Source: Phocoena phocoena
Lineage: Eukaryota > Chordata > Mammalia > Artiodactyla > Phocoenidae
Length of the DNA: 64,000 nucleotides
Assembly: GCF_963924675.1 (NCBI RefSeq)
Contig: NC_089239.1
Location: 32,387,818-32,451,817 of the forward strand
Reading direction: 5' to 3'
Made by a program: the position numbers and the translations under genes. Positions within the stretch are counted from its first letter, which is position 1. Every line of letters begins with the position of its first letter. A model generated the notes under the pieces. That model worked only from the letters and a program-made list of their open reading frames with translations. It was not told the DNA's origin and ran no database searches. Shown in pieces: positions 12,809 to 24,317 of the stretch.

Positions 12809-12827
12809 AGAAATGCATCTATTCTAG
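12809..12827. repeat. Target-site duplication, left copy
   Basis: The 19-bp sequence AGAAATGCATCTATTCTAG, repeated exactly at 13035-13053 on the other side of the SINE. This is the mark of an L1-mediated insertion. Confidence 0.95.
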
Positions 12828-13034
12828 GGCTTCCCTGGTGGCGCAGTGGTTGAGCGTCCGCCTGCCGATGCAGGGGACACGGGTTCGTGCCCCGGTCCGG
12901 GAAGATCCCACATGCCGCGGAGCAGCTGGGCCCGTGAGCCATGGCCGCTGAGCCTACGCGTCCGGAGCCTGTGCTCCGCAACGCGAGAGGCCGCAACAGT
13001 GAGAGGCCCGCGTACCACAAAAAAAAAAGAAAAA
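12828..13034 (+). mobile_element. CHR-type tRNA-derived SINE, young copy
   Basis: Starts GGGCTTCCCTGGTGGCGCAG, has a pol III A-box-like TGGCGCAGTGG (12839-12849) and a B-box-like GGTTCGTGCCC (12882-12892), a CpG-rich body, and ends in an A-rich tail (13018-13034). It is flanked by a perfect 19-bp target duplication, which indicates a relatively recent L1-driven insertion. The short open frames across it on both strands are by-products of its CpG-rich body. CHR SINEs are shared by cetaceans, hippos and ruminants; this GC-rich form looks cetacean. Confidence 0.95.
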
Positions 13035-13053
13035 AGAAATGCATCTATTCTAG
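13035..13053. repeat. Target-site duplication, right copy
   Basis: Exact 19-bp repeat of 12809-12827, directly after the SINE A-tail. Confidence 0.95.
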
Positions 13054-13150
13054 TAACTTAATTTTACAGATGAATATAAAAACAAAAAAATGTTTAAAAC
13101 ATTGTACCAGATCATACAGACGGGTGGCAAAAATAACTGGAATTAAACAT

Positions 13151-14435
13151 GAAATGGTAGTGAGTATCAGGAAATCTGGGTTTAACTCCAAGCTTTACAG
13201 AAAGTTATTTAGAAAAATTTACTTTATTAACAGAATACTGATTTAGAAAATGTAAACTCTTGTGAATATTCTTCAATTATATTATTCTATGACTTAATGG
13301 GCAAGTGCTCTCAATCATGTACTTTTTTTTCGGTTGATACCTATGTAGTCTTATTGGTGGTGAACCAGTAAACGTATAAGAACTGGTTCTCTCTGAAAAA
13401 ATGTGTGCATATACATACATATTTTTAGTGTAAATTGTATTAATATAAAGCTTTTTAATACATAATTCAAATGACACAATATGCAATATTCTTTACTGCC
13501 ATCTTCATATAGCCAGCTGATTCTCACAGAACGCTCTTATTGCTTTTGCTGAACTTCTGCATCACCAGCCCACCACCTATAGTTGCAACTGATGAAAAAC
13601 TGTCACTCCAAAATGAAAGTTATTTGATACTTTCATTTAAATTAATGAGTGAGAAAAAAGAAATGATGAAGATGTTGAAAATACAAACTCAACAATGAAA
13701 TGAATAGCTTCTTTTCTGATTTGGAAAAAAAGTTTTCAGAAAATGAAGGAATATTTCCTCAAATTTTTAAACTGTTCTCCATGCGATGGCTACAGACGCA
13801 ATACACTTTTACACCTAAATCGCCTTTATTAATATTTTCTACATCACTTTCTGAAGTTTAGACAATTTCTGTTTTGTTTGGTTGAAACAATAACTCAAGG
13901 CCTGATCTGTAAAGCTTTCTGACTGCTGTGATATAAATATTTCCATCATCTGATTTCAAGCTGTACAGCATTACTGAAGGCGATGTTTAGAAGAGATGCA
14001 TGGTAGCATATTACACAGTATTCCCACACTAGGCATAAATAACCTCATAACATATACTAGCAAACTGATTATGAAATAATGAGTTTTGAGTATTTATTAC
14101 TTCTATTTTTAAGATAGTAATTGTAATTTTATATAATTTAATTTTCAAGTAATGTCAGTATTTAACAACTTTTTCACACAAATTCCTGAAGATTTAACAA
14201 TGGGCTCCCATGAGCCATTAGGAACTCGCTCCAACACACCTCCAGGACTCATGTATGATAAATAACAACTATAACGTCAGACACAGATGTTCTAAGAAAG
14301 TTACATCTAATGTGATACGGATAGGATTGCCAATCAGAATATTTAACTGCTGTGTGTTTGGTACCAGCCTACATTCATGTAATACCCCTGCTGTATAACC
14401 AGCCAGCTACCAGCTCTGGCTAAGAGTGTTCAAAG
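13151..14435. other. Unassigned AT-rich sequence
   Basis: No gene or named repeat recognised. Composition is AT-rich with scattered homopolymer runs, and no open frame has a recognisable domain. Confidence 0.5.
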
Positions 14436-14439
14436 GAGG

Positions 14440-15800
14440 AGGAGATTATGCTGTATGATGAAGAGGGCCTACAGCTTAGGAGCAACTTGAACATAAGCAA
14501 AAACTCAGAGGCAGGAATAAGAAGGTACCTTGAGCTGATATGAGCGGGAAGTATGCACTGGGGACTATGCCACAGAGGTCTGAGAGCGCGGGTTCAGGCA
14601 CTGCTTGGAAGGCAGTGCAGTCAGTGAAGATTTTAATCAGCTCATTTGAAGTACTCAGAGCTGAAGAAGCAAATGTGAATCAACAGTTCCTATGTCCTCA
14701 AAGAACTCAGAGCTTCAGTGAGCCAGGGGAACTCTCCGCCACAGATCAAATCCAACACATCCTGGCTGAGGGCAGAAATGTCCATGAACGATGTACTATG
14801 GGAGGACGGGATGTCAGGTAATTAAATTTTCAGGGGGATTATGGAAGATACTGCCTGATGAACAGCTATCTAAATTGGGTGACAGATAAGTCTGATAAAA
14901 GAAGAGGGTTCAGTGTCATTAAAAGCAAAGTGCAAAAGAAGAAAATGTGCGAAGGGAGAGAGTTTCAAAGCAATTCAATGGGGCAGAAACGGAGAAGGGT
15001 TACAAGGTTAGTGGCTGGATATTTAGGTGGAAATGGGAGTCAAACTGTGAAAGGCTGAGGAGTTTGGATTTTATCCTGTGGGAAAGAGGATTTGAGCTTT
15101 TCAAAACTGAAGCAGTTTCGCTTCTTAAAATAGTAAATTTGACGGCTAGGTGGGGGAAGATCCTAATGTCGACGAGGCTATTGTAATAATGTAAATGAGA
15201 CGCCGATGTGCAGGACGCAGGCAGTAACAGGTGAGGAGACGCCACTGGGGAGAGATGTTCTCAGGAACTGAACCTGAACTGATGGCTAACTTTTGCAGGG
15301 AATGAGGAAGAGTGACATGGAGCCTAGAACGGCTAGTTTTAAAGAGTAGGTCATGGCATTTAGAAAATACAGGAGGGCAGAGGGGGTTTATGAGAGAGCA
15401 GTAATATTTTGTGCTTTCATTGGTGGAGCTCTAGGTGCTGGCTGGACAGAAGATGGACCTGTTCAGAGAGGTGCAGATCGGGTCCAGATGTGTGTAAATA
15501 GCTGAGGTGCTGGCACAGATGCGAGGGCCATTTCAGTTAAAGCCAAGAAGATGTCAGATACAATGAACTGTGCCTTTCAACTTATCAACAAGATCCTAGA
15601 TGACCACTGATGAGAGTCCCAAGAGCAGAGTGTGAAACTGGGGATTAAAAATTTAAAATATGAGTGGGAGCTGAGGAAGTGGAAACACAGCCTCTTTCAA
15701 GCAGCTTGGTGGGGAAATAACGGAAGAAGACAGAGACAGCTTGAGGAAAAGAGCGCTGCATGGCTGGGTGAGGCCAACGTTTCTGTCTTCGGGACTTGGT
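14440..15800 (-). mobile_element. LINE-2 (L2) relic, antisense
   Basis: Read on the + strand this is the reverse complement of L2. Landmarks in the expected antisense order: AAAACTCAGAGGCAGGAATA (14499-14518), AGGAGTTTGGATTTTATCCT (15058-15077), GAGGCTATTGTAATAATGTA (15174-15193), and a GAAGTGGAAACACAGCCTCT...CAAGCAGCTTGG segment near 15674-15708. It is old and indel-rich. The short open frames inside (14540-14821, 14858-15058, 15632-15814) are chance. Bases 14600-14880 match less well and may include other sequence. Confidence 0.7.
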
Positions 15801-16358
15801 GGATCCACCTGTGACGGTATTTTTGTACAGGAACTGTCACCTCAAGTTGTACTTTATGTGACAATTATGACAGCCCTTTGTAAGATGAACGTGACAACTG
15901 TAAATTAAAACAAATATATTCAGAGATGATAAAATGTTAACCTATGATTTCTTTTTAGCACCTTACTTCACTGATGGTGAAGTGTGGAGTGTTATTCTTT
16001 TCATTACGTAAGTCTATGCCAGTCCTGTAGGAGAGATCTATCAGTTAAGTGGGGGCAACTAAGAAGGACTCATCTGTAAGAAATCCCAGGTGAGGGAGAG
16101 AAAAGACAGGAACTACTAACACCAAGGTTAAATGGTTCTAATCTAAACAATGACCCTTTCATCTGTGCAGCAGCATGGAAATCACAGAAAAACAAAGAGA
16201 CACGGCTTCATCACCAAACCTCCCAGGTGCAAAGACTCCTAAGACTTCGGAGTTTGAGAAAAAGGCAGGCTCAGGATCCACCAGAACACATAAAATACAT
16301 GTTGGAGGAACTAAAAATTTGCTAAATGATAGATTATATTTTTAACTTTCTCTCTATA
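15801..16358. other. Unassigned sequence
   Basis: No gene or repeat recognised between the L2 relic and the microsatellite. Confidence 0.5.
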
Positions 16359-16440
16359 TATACACAGACATATATATGTGTATATATGTGTATATGTATA
16401 TGTGTATATACATGTCTCTGTGTGTGTGTATATACATATA
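16359..16440. repeat. TATG/TGTA microsatellite
   Basis: Compound, imperfect run of TA, TG and TATG units. Open frames on both strands here are repeat artefacts. Confidence 0.9.
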
Positions 16441-16873
16441 AACACTATTTGAATGTTGGAAATATAACAAGAGTAAAGCATTCAGGCCAAATCCTTTGCA
16501 TTTTTGAATATTACAAGTATGTATATTTGGCTTTAAGACTTTTGGTAGAGAACTAAACATACATAAATCTCCTGAATAATGCCATGCAAATTGCCTCATA
16601 GCTACCTTTAGAGACTTTTTTATTGCCGTCGTGTGTTCCTTTGTTGACCAGAGTCTTTTAAACTTCTAGTACTGTGGTGAGAACTGATTCAATTAACATT
16701 CAAAAGACGCTAAGGTTTTGTGAGGAACGTACACTTCAAATATTTGCAGTTCTCCAAATTTTAAGTGTGGAAATAGTTGGACAGGCTATTTTATTTTACT
16801 TATTTTATTTCTAAATAATACCTCTATTGAGATCCGTGTGTTTCCTCTGTACATCTTTATACAAAACCATGTC
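16441..16873. other. Unassigned sequence
   Basis: AT-rich, no feature recognised. Confidence 0.5.
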
Positions 16874-17009
16874 GGGGAATTCCCAGGTGGTCCAGTGGTT
16901 AGAACTCTGTGCTCTCACTGCTTCCTGAGGACCCAGGTTTGATCCCTGATCGGGAACTATAATCCCACAAGCCAGGCAGTGCGGCCAAAAGAAAAAAAAA
17001 AATACAAAA
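16874..17009 (+). mobile_element. Older CHR-type SINE (short form)
   Basis: Begins GGGGAATTCCCAGGTGGTCC and keeps a degraded pol III promoter: A-box-like TGGTCCAGTGG and B-box-like GGTTTGATCCC. It ends after GTGCGGCCAAAAG with an A-rich tail. It is shorter and more diverged than the copies at 12.8 and 42 kb. Flanks share AAAACC...CATGTC (about 16863-16873 and 17007-17022), an imperfect target duplication. Confidence 0.9.
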
Positions 17010-17350
17010 AAACCCCCATGTCTCTTTGATGTCCATGTTTACCTGAAAATTAAATTTTCAACCAATTCATAAGAAGTATTTATGGTGACTAGAGAGCCCT
17101 GGAGGTTTGATAATATGATTTTCGCATGCCTATGAATACACAGGGATCATATGGATATATAAGTAAGCAATTCTGGCCTTTAGTTTGGTCTATGATTTTT
17201 AAGATGCCAAATCATCAATTACATAATATCAAGAATGATTATTACACTCTCACCAGCTCTATAACTTAGAAACATACAATTTGTGCTTTGACAAAATTAT
17301 AGCTTGTTAGTTGTCAAATAATTATTAAAACCACTTGGACAGGGGTGGGT
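17010..17350. other. Unassigned sequence
   Basis: AT-rich gap between two SINEs with no recognised feature. Confidence 0.5.
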
Positions 17351-17648
17351 GCTTCCCTGGTGGCGCAGTGGTTAAGAATCCGCCTGCCAGTGCAGGGGAC
17401 ACGGGTTCGAGCCCTGGTCCGGGAAGATCCCACATGCCGCTGGAGCAACTAAGCCCGTGCACCACAACTACTGAGCCTGCGCTCTAGAGCCTGCAAACCA
17501 CAACTACTGAGCCCGCAAGCCACAACTACTGAAGCCTGAGCGCCTAGAGCCCGTGCTCCGCAACAAGAGAAGCCACTGTAATGAGAAGCCCACGCACTGC
17601 AATGAAGACCCAACGCAGCCAAAATATATAGATAAATTAATTAATTTA
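17351..17648 (+). mobile_element. CHR-type SINE, long form with internal triplication
   Basis: Starts GCTTCCCTGGTGGCGCAGTG with the same A-box as the short young copies and a canonical B-box GGTTCGAGCCC. The body holds three spaced copies of CCACAACTACTGAGCC or a near variant (17462-17477, 17498-17513, 17520-17536), which explains its ~300-bp length. It ends in an AT-rich tail of AAATTAATT type. I saw no clear target duplication. The minus-strand copy at 24318-24610 looks like the same long subfamily. Confidence 0.93.
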
Positions 17649-18595
17649 GAAAAAAGAACAAACACTAGGGCTCTAATTGATACCCACAATTTTGTATTTC
17701 ATCCACTATGGGGTCCGCTTATGAATTTTTCAGAACTGTAATGAGCTAACATTAGTTCTTTAAAATGATGGTAGTAAAAGGAAAACAAACTGTTTCTATC
17801 ATGTAGATAGCTATTTTTTTGTAGTCATTTATTGAAAACTAAATATTTTATCAAGTATTCCACCAACAGTAGGTGGTCAGACTCAAATCAAATACACGTA
17901 CGTTTTATGCCAAAGTTTAAAACCTATGTAGCTTTGGCTAAAGCAAATGCTAAATGAGATAACAGGAAGATCAGAGTAAAGGGGGAATATGCTGTTCTAA
18001 AGTGAAGCTTGCCTTTATCGGGCTGATCATAGTTTAAGTTGCAATGTTCGACTGGAATAGAAAACCTAGTCTTAATTTAGTCTCTGTTCTCTAAAATATT
18101 CAGATGAGGATAAGCTGGAGGGGTCTCAGGAAAGGACCTTACAGGGATCTCAGTATATATTTGTGTAGTGTTGATGCAGGACACTAAGACACCCACAAGG
18201 GAAAAGAATAGGACCAACCCTCCAGGGAGAGGGATGGCAGTTGTCAGACAGGAAATCAGAACCTTAGCTAAACCTCCTGGATTTCAAGAGCAGGTTTCAT
18301 TCTCACCAGAAGGACTGCAACTCACTTATACTATATATATGAGACTTAGGGCAGAGAGCCAATTTCAGATGAAATTTACTTTTGTAAATTTGGTTCCTGG
18401 TGTGTTGCCAGGCTAAACTAATTAGGCGAAGCTGAGCCCATAGAAAGCTGGAAGGACATACAATTGGGAGGAGGTGAAGAAGTCAAGGACAAACACAAAG
18501 CTAACTACCTAAACTGTGTGATAGAGTTTGGGCGCAGAAAACTGTAAGAAATTAATGAGCTTTTTACAGAGAGCCTTGAGGGATAAACAGGTATC
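17649..18595. other. Unassigned sequence
   Basis: About 950 bp with no recognised gene or repeat. Confidence 0.5.
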
Positions 18596-18599
18596 AGAC

Positions 18600-19060
18600 C
18601 ATTTGTGACATCATGATTATAATTATTCCCAATTATTTACTACCCCATTCCCTGAAGAGGATTATTTATCAGTTGCGTGGCCTGGATCAGCAGTGCCTTC
18701 CAGCAGGGGGTGGGAAGAGTGCATTTACTTAAGCCACGGACTTGGCCATGTGCTTTCTCTTGGTGAGTGATGTGACAGGATGTCAATTCCAAACAAAAGC
18801 ATTGAAAGCCACTGTAGGTTTTATCCAACTCTGTTGTTTTGTTTTTTTATTTTTAATCTGCCACAAGGCAGCATGTCACAATATGGAGTAATTCCTTTTC
18901 ATCCTGAAATGAAGAAAAAAGTGGAGTATAAGCTGATCTGTCAACAACTTCAGCCAGCGTTAGAGGAATAAATATGTGCGGGTGTCAGTCACTGACACTT
19001 TGGGGTGGTTTATTAACACAGCAAGGCTGAGTAGTTCCGAAATTGTCCAAGAAGTGAAGC
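18600..19060 (+). mobile_element. Ancient MLT1-like (MaLR) LTR, probable
   Basis: The 3' end carries an LTR-like tail: GAGGAATAAATATGTGCGGG with an AATAAA signal near 18967, then CACTGACACTTTGGGGTGGT and TTATTAACACAGCAAGGCTG near 19010-19030. This resembles the 'AATAAA...ccactgagtttggggtggtttgttacacagca' ending of old MaLR LTRs. The 5' part (GATTATTTATCAGTTGCGTG, 18660-18679, and GGCCATGTGCTTTCTCTTGG near 18744) fits the same element. Edges and subfamily are uncertain. Confidence 0.5.
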
Positions 19061-20155
19061 ACTGCTACCTAGAAAAAACAACGTATGTGCTGTTGGCTCC
19101 GGGGCTGTGCTATGGGCATGAAGTAAACTATAACTGAAGGATGGAAAATGGCAACTCATTTTGTGTACTGAAGAAATGTTATGTATTAATGAAATTGGTA
19201 ACAGTGTTTTCTACAATAACATTTAAGCCATTTAAGGTACGTAATTAACTTGTGACTGTTGGCAAAAGGGATAAGACACAGAACTTTCTCAAGCGTTCTT
19301 TTGTTATTGGCTGGATTTAAGAAAACAAAGATGAAAACAGAAGAGAACTCACTAGTTAGCAAGGAGTAAAAGAGGAATAAGACAATGTAGACAACTAAGG
19401 ACTTGCAGGGTTGAAAAGCTCAACTGTTTCTAATAGGCTACCAATAAGTGATAAAACTTGGAAGTACTCTAACCACTTAAGACTAATTAACCCAGAGCAA
19501 AGACCAAATTAAGACACAGGTTCACCTTCCTATGGGAAAGTAGAGAGTTCCTATGAAATTTTTCATAAGCCAAAATAGTATAAAGTGAAGAAGCAATTAC
19601 CTTAGAACACATGTTTGCTAATGGATGCACAGAATAAACTATGACAAAGCACAGATGCTCATGGACAGTTCAAGGCTCTGGCAGCTTGATGCTGAGAAGC
19701 TAAGCGTGGTTCCCTGGGAAGAAGCTCGCCGGGGCCGTGCTGGCTGCTCTGGGTGTGCACTGTCTCTGGAAGAGCTCACTGCAAAACACAGATGAAAAGC
19801 TATTTTCCCTTTTCGCCTTTTTTTGTAAAAGCTAAAATCCTCTTCAGATTTTTCTGTTAGTGAAAACAGGTACCAATATAAAAAAACAAGTCTTTTGTAA
19901 AAGCAAAGTGGCCTACAGCAAACTTTCCAGAAGCAGGGGATACCTATAACTGTCATCTTGCTCTGGTTTAAAAAGTCTGGATAGATTATGGTAGCTACAG
20001 ATAAATCATTTCAGTTGAACAAAATATGTCTCAGAAAACATACCAAGGGTGGCTTCAGAGTGAAGTCTAATAAACTCAACGTGGCTTTAAATAAAGACAA
20101 GGCAGAAGAAGAGCGCCAGGGGCTGCCTCAGAAAACACCGTGAACCTACACAGGA
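19061..20155. other. Unassigned sequence with a short GC-richer patch
   Basis: No gene or repeat recognised. 19660-19790 is GC-richer, but the open frame through it (19639-19956, minus) has no known domain. Confidence 0.5.
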
Positions 20156-20159
20156 AAAT

Positions 20160-20285
20160 GACTGGAAAAAGAATGGATATTTGTATACGTATAACTGAAT
20201 CACTTTGCTCAATACCTGAAACTAACACAACGTTGTAAATCAACTATACTCCAATCTAAAATAAAAATTAAATTAAAGAAAAAAG
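20160..20285 (+). mobile_element. L1 3'-end fragment (cetartiodactyl type)
   Basis: ACGTATAACTGAATCACTTT, then CTGAAACTAACACAACGTTG and TAAATCAACTATACTCCAAT followed by AAAATAAAAATT. This is the last part of the same L1 3' UTR seen at about 37900-37985, ending in its A-rich tail. It is a very short, 5'-truncated insertion. Confidence 0.8.
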
Positions 20286-20815
20286 GCACTGTGAGTATGC
20301 CGGTTTGCACATGGAAATGACTGGAATCAAACAGATGAAAAGTAAAGTTATAAAGAGGGATGCACTGTCAAAAGAACCGCCAACATGAATTAAACGAGAC
20401 TGTGACCATTTGAGATGTGTAACAGATTTGTAGAGATGTGTAGCAGCTTTGTAGAGATGTGTAGCTTCCGAAAGTGGTAAGCGAGCTGTTCAAGCACAGA
20501 CGAAGGTGTGCTCTTCAATGCCCTCTTCAGAGATAACCAAGTTTAATCGTATAATAAATAAAAATTGTCCAGGAAGTAGAGCTGAGAGCCACTGAGAAGA
20601 ACAGATTGGAGGGCTTCCAGGAAGCAAGATTAGGTCATAATCAAGAAATATTTTATGTTCCTTGAAAAACCTGGCCAACAGAATTCCAGGATTACTATGG
20701 GCCGCTGATCACCGTATGCCACTCATTTGTCCCATTTCTGAGTAACACTGTTAATTGTGGATATCTGACCCTTATTCCTCTATTATCATTGAGTATATAG
20801 AAATCAGAATGCAGA

Positions 20816-20817
<2 letters not shown>
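20286..20817. other. Unassigned sequence with a short tandem repeat
   Basis: No gene recognised. A 21-bp unit beginning AGATGTGTA repeats about two and a half times at 20413-20470. Nothing else stands out. Confidence 0.55.
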
Positions 20818-20852
<35 letters not shown>

Positions 20853-20868
20853 TGTGTGTGCGTGTGTT
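20818..20868. repeat. (TG)n microsatellite
   Basis: Long TG run with a few CG interruptions. Cys-Val and Thr-His open frames on the two strands are artefacts. Confidence 0.97.
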
Positions 20869-21124
20869 CACGTACCACCAAAATTCAACAAGCCAGGTTT
20901 GGACCTGCAATAGTGATTATCAACACGTTTTGAAATTTGAATCTGATTGTCATGACTGCATTGGATTTTGTCACATCTTTCTTGGGGAGGGGTTGGCAAT
21001 ATTTAGCACCTGGAAAAAAGAGAAGCGAATGTTTGTGACTAAGACGATAGACACTGATCTTTGCACTATTGTTTTCTTTGTTTTCCTCTTCCTTTTAAGT
21101 GGATAACGCATCACTGTGTTGTTC

Positions 21125-21300
21125 TACAACCACCATGCCTTCTGGGGGAAGGAAGCTACTTCTCTACCCATGAACATGAACTTGGCCACTTGGCTTATTT
21201 GGCTCATAAATGTGTGAGCAGAACGGCCAATAGACCAGTTCTTCAAGGCAGCTTTAGCTTTAAGAGTCATGGTGTACTGGTTTCAGGATCTCTTGCTTTT
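21125..21300 (+). mobile_element. Ancient MLT1-like LTR fragment, sense
   Basis: CCCATGAACATGAACTTGGC (21168-21187), then CTTATTTGGCTCATAAATGT and GCAGCTTTAGCTTTAAGAGT (21249-21268), resemble a block of old MaLR-like LTRs in which 'aacttggccatgtgacttg...ggccaatgggatgtgagcag' precedes 'aagctttaagagcca'. The complementary block is seen in the opposite orientation near 59990-60060. Only the middle of the element is present. Confidence 0.45.
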
Positions 21301-22185
21301 TTTTCCTCTTCCAGCAGAAGACCATACCCCATATGGGGGGCAGCTTCTCCAGTCTAGATCGTGAAATGAAAGAGAAATATGGAACTACCACTGACTCAAA
21401 ACTCGTATTGAATGACAGCAATAAACCTTTGGAGCTATTCTGGTCATTTGTTACTGCAGCAAAATTGACAAATAAGACAGTATAATAAGATACATTGTTA
21501 GCTTTTGAGAACACTGTTGATTAAATGAGGTATAAAAGAATTTTCCTTGGAGTACTAAGGGAATTCACACATTAGTTTTTTATTTTGAATTTATAGGCTT
21601 CCAGAGAGCCCCAGAAATAAAAAAAAGAAAGTATTTGAGATGGTGAGTTTGGACGAATATTCCAACCAAATAAAGCCTCAAGTTATCCTAGATTTGTGAT
21701 ACAAAAACTGCACATGAAAAATAAGCCTGCTAATGCTCTATAGGTCAAACTACTGGCCAAGGCTTTCATCTTAGAATTAATGAATACATTTCTGAAATAA
21801 TTGTTTGGAAGCCCAGATAATAAACTAACAATGCCGAATTGAGAAGAAATGGAGGGATATGGTAGGTATAAGCAAAAGCAGCTAGGTACTAAAGCACTCT
21901 TCCTGGAAAATCTTCTGTAATTGCCCAAAGTACTTGCTTAAGAACACAAAAAAAGCATATTTAATTACAGAATACTTACGAATTCCATTTAAGACTGCTT
22001 TTAATTAGAAAATCACTCGTTCTTTAAAAATTTTACAGATATGCTATGTATAAGTTAACCTTTTATATTTAGTCATTTAAAAATCTTTGATATGTTTTGA
22101 AATAATAAGACCCTGTAGTTGTTCTGTACTTTAAAATTATGAAGCACATAAACAAATATCACTAAACGTGACACCTGCTGCGCCC
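21301..22185. other. Unassigned AT-rich sequence
   Basis: No gene or repeat recognised. Confidence 0.5.
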
Positions 22186-22189
22186 TGGA

Positions 22190-22345
22190 GTAGAAGGATG
22201 ACGTACGTCGTTATTTCAGCTTTCCAGAATGAGAACCCACGGCTCATTAAGGGTACAGTACTTGCCTAAGCTCCCATGACGAACAAGAGTTGGAAATGAA
22301 GACACTTACCCATATCCAGACTTTAAGACCAGCGTTTTTTCCTTA
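22190..22345 (-). mobile_element. MIR SINE relic, antisense
   Basis: The segment AATGAGAACCCACGGCTCAT through CAGTACTTGCCTAAGCTCCC and a GACTTTAAGACCAGCG end follows the antisense order of MIR: 'cagatgaggaaactgaggc...agtaacttgcccaaggtcac...ctccagagcccatgctc'. Strongly diverged, as expected for this mammalian-wide family. Confidence 0.5.
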
Positions 22346-22399
22346 ATATTAGTATTCTTTTCTCATACTAAAGTTAAGTTTCTTCTTGGAAGAAAGTTG

Positions 22400-22497
22400 T
22401 TTTTTTTCCCTTACTATACGTCATTATTTTCATTACTTCCTTCCTACCTCTCCCTCTTTCTTTCCCTCCCTCTCTCCTTCCCTTCCTCCTTTCATCA
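22400..22497. repeat. Polypyrimidine (CTTT/CCTC) tract
   Basis: Nearly pure C/T sequence of about 60 bp (22434-22495) inside a slightly looser T/C-rich stretch. The open frame through it is compositional. Confidence 0.85.
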
Positions 22498-22639
22498 AGG
22501 GATTAGCTTCCACCATGGCCTAGGCACCAGGATGGTTGCTAAAGAAAATAGATGGATAAAAGCTTTCTTTGTCTTCAGGAATCATAAAGTCATAAGGATG
22601 GACTTAAAGTAACTACTAGAGTGTCAGACTCTATGAAAC

Positions 22640-22990
22640 AAGCATGCATACATAACTATGGCAGCACACAAAACGTATAACCCAGTTACAGTTGGTATTT
22701 GAGGAAGGCTTTCAGAAGGCAATGTCAGCTAAACCATAATTTAATAGGATCATAAAAGAAATGGGGCAAGAGTAAATGCGGTGCAAGCCAAAAGGGCAGC
22801 AGGTGAAAAGACAAGAAATCCAAAAGATGTGCACGTACTGTGTTTTGCAAGCAGGTGTATGACCTAAATTACATTGGAAAAATAGGCATGGTGAGAGGTT
22901 AGAATGTAAATGGAGATGGGATCAGATTATGACATTTAGATTTTGTTTTGACGGCAATGGGGAACATTTAAATGATTACATGACTGAAAG
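22640..22990 (-). mobile_element. LINE-2 relic, antisense
   Basis: Matches the antisense L2 order: GAGGAAGGCTTTCAGAAGGC (22701-22720), then a region equivalent to 'gcaaaggccctgaggc', and TTAGATTTTGTTTTGACGGC followed by AATGGGGAACATTTAAATGA, which corresponds to the 'tttggattttatt...caatgggaagccattg' landmark. It is more decayed than the 14.4-15.8 kb copy. Confidence 0.5.
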
Positions 22991-24302
22991 ATTAATGACA
23001 TGTGCCATTTTTGGAAGGAGTGTAACTCTTATATAGTTTCTATCTCAGAAATATAGCCTCCTTAACCTGCAGTGACCCCGTCTTCCAATACAACTAGTTC
23101 ATAACCCAGTTGTGTGTGGGTGTGTATCCTCAATACAAGATTTTGTTAATTCATAATAGACATATTTCACACTACAGATTGTTCACCAGTAAGAAGTTAA
23201 AAATATCTAAAGTAAATGCTGAGTCAATCTTAAAAGATACTTTTAATGACTTCCATTATCCTTCCATAATGAGGCTGAATGTCATCATTTCATCTTATAT
23301 TTTATCCATAGTTTATGCTCTTATTTTCCTAGCTGTTTTTCTACCCATCATCATTTTTTTCAAAATAGATAACCCCAGCTGAGCCAAACCCCCATGGTTA
23401 CTTGAGAATAGTATCCCTCTAGAAACCAAAAAAATATCTTAAATTTTTAAGTAGTATCTCCTTCTCCCAACACTTTTATTCTGCCTCTATCTTAGGATGT
23501 GATGAGCAGTGTTTCTTCAACTTGGAGCCAACTAGTATTTCCTGGGGAAAACAGACAGCCATCCATTCACACACATTAAATATTAGTATTTCTCACTCTA
23601 ATACAAACACACACACCCATGTGTACCACACGTAAACCTGGACATGGGTATTTGCCACAAAGTGGCAGTTTAAAGAGAGGGGAAACAATATGCCATTTTA
23701 CTATTCTACTTGGTATCCTAGGGAGGAAAGTAGAGTGATAACATGCTATGCTCTGCACCTGGTAAAAGCATTCTGAAAGCTATAGTGGAGTTTTGGTTAA
23801 AGATATTCAGCAAATATGTGGGTATATGCAAATTAGTGATCCTAATAATAAATGATGAAATGTATACTTCCAAGTAGCTTAGATTCCAAAAGAAACAATC
23901 ATATGAAGAGTGTAGTATAGGATAGAAGCAAAAACCTCTGTTTTAAGAAGATCATGACGGGGGGCAGGGGGCTAAAGTCCTAGGACCAGAATGAACCATG
24001 TTTTAAAAAATATTTCCTCTACATGAACTATGTAGCGGCGCCTCCATAATTCCGATAAATACAAATAAGTGCTGTATTTGTTATAGTTTTAGTAGCAGCA
24101 CATTCATGCATCACATGAATAAAGACCCTGAAATGCTTTATTTAATCAACAGGAAGAACCTGATAAAAGTCTACTAATTGCAGGATCTCCTCACACCGGT
24201 GGTAGAGCTCTGTTTTAACTGTAATTCACTGTCATAATAGAACCTTCGTGAAAACCTAGCAACTTTTCAGGGAAGCAGTTTGAAAGACTAAAGATCTCCT
24301 AA
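22991..24302. other. Unassigned AT-rich sequence
   Basis: No gene or repeat recognised. Short G-run at 23957-23970. Confidence 0.5.
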
Positions 24303-24317
24303 AACTCATGATTTCTT

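Larger units (their letters stand above)
12751..13150 (-). mobile_element. Possible MIR SINE relic, split by a younger SINE
   Basis: Sequence on both sides of the CHR SINE (before 12809 and from 13054 on, TAACTTAATTTTACAGATGA) looks like an antisense MIR, whose antisense consensus has a 'cattttacagatgagg' segment followed by material like that at 13070-13130. The match is weak, so this is a suggestion only. Confidence 0.3.

Noticed and set aside
12751..13246. Four overlapping open frames on both strands (60-100 codons) rich in R, P and S.
   Set aside because: They lie across a CHR SINE whose CpG-rich body lacks stops. Similar frames appear over the SINEs at 24.3, 42 and 45.2 kb.
18780..18971. 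A 63-codon frame ending QYGVIPFHPEMKKKVEYKLI..., preceded by a pyrimidine tract and AG, looking like a terminal exon.
   Set aside because: It sits inside an LTR-like repeat with an AATAAA and MaLR-type tail, has no upstream exon, and the pyrimidine tract is short.
20695..20910. Thr-His and Cys-Val repeat proteins.
   Set aside because: Translation of a (TG)n microsatellite.
22397..22612. 71-codon frame with Phe/Leu/Ser-rich start resembling a membrane peptide.
   Set aside because: Translation of a polypyrimidine tract.
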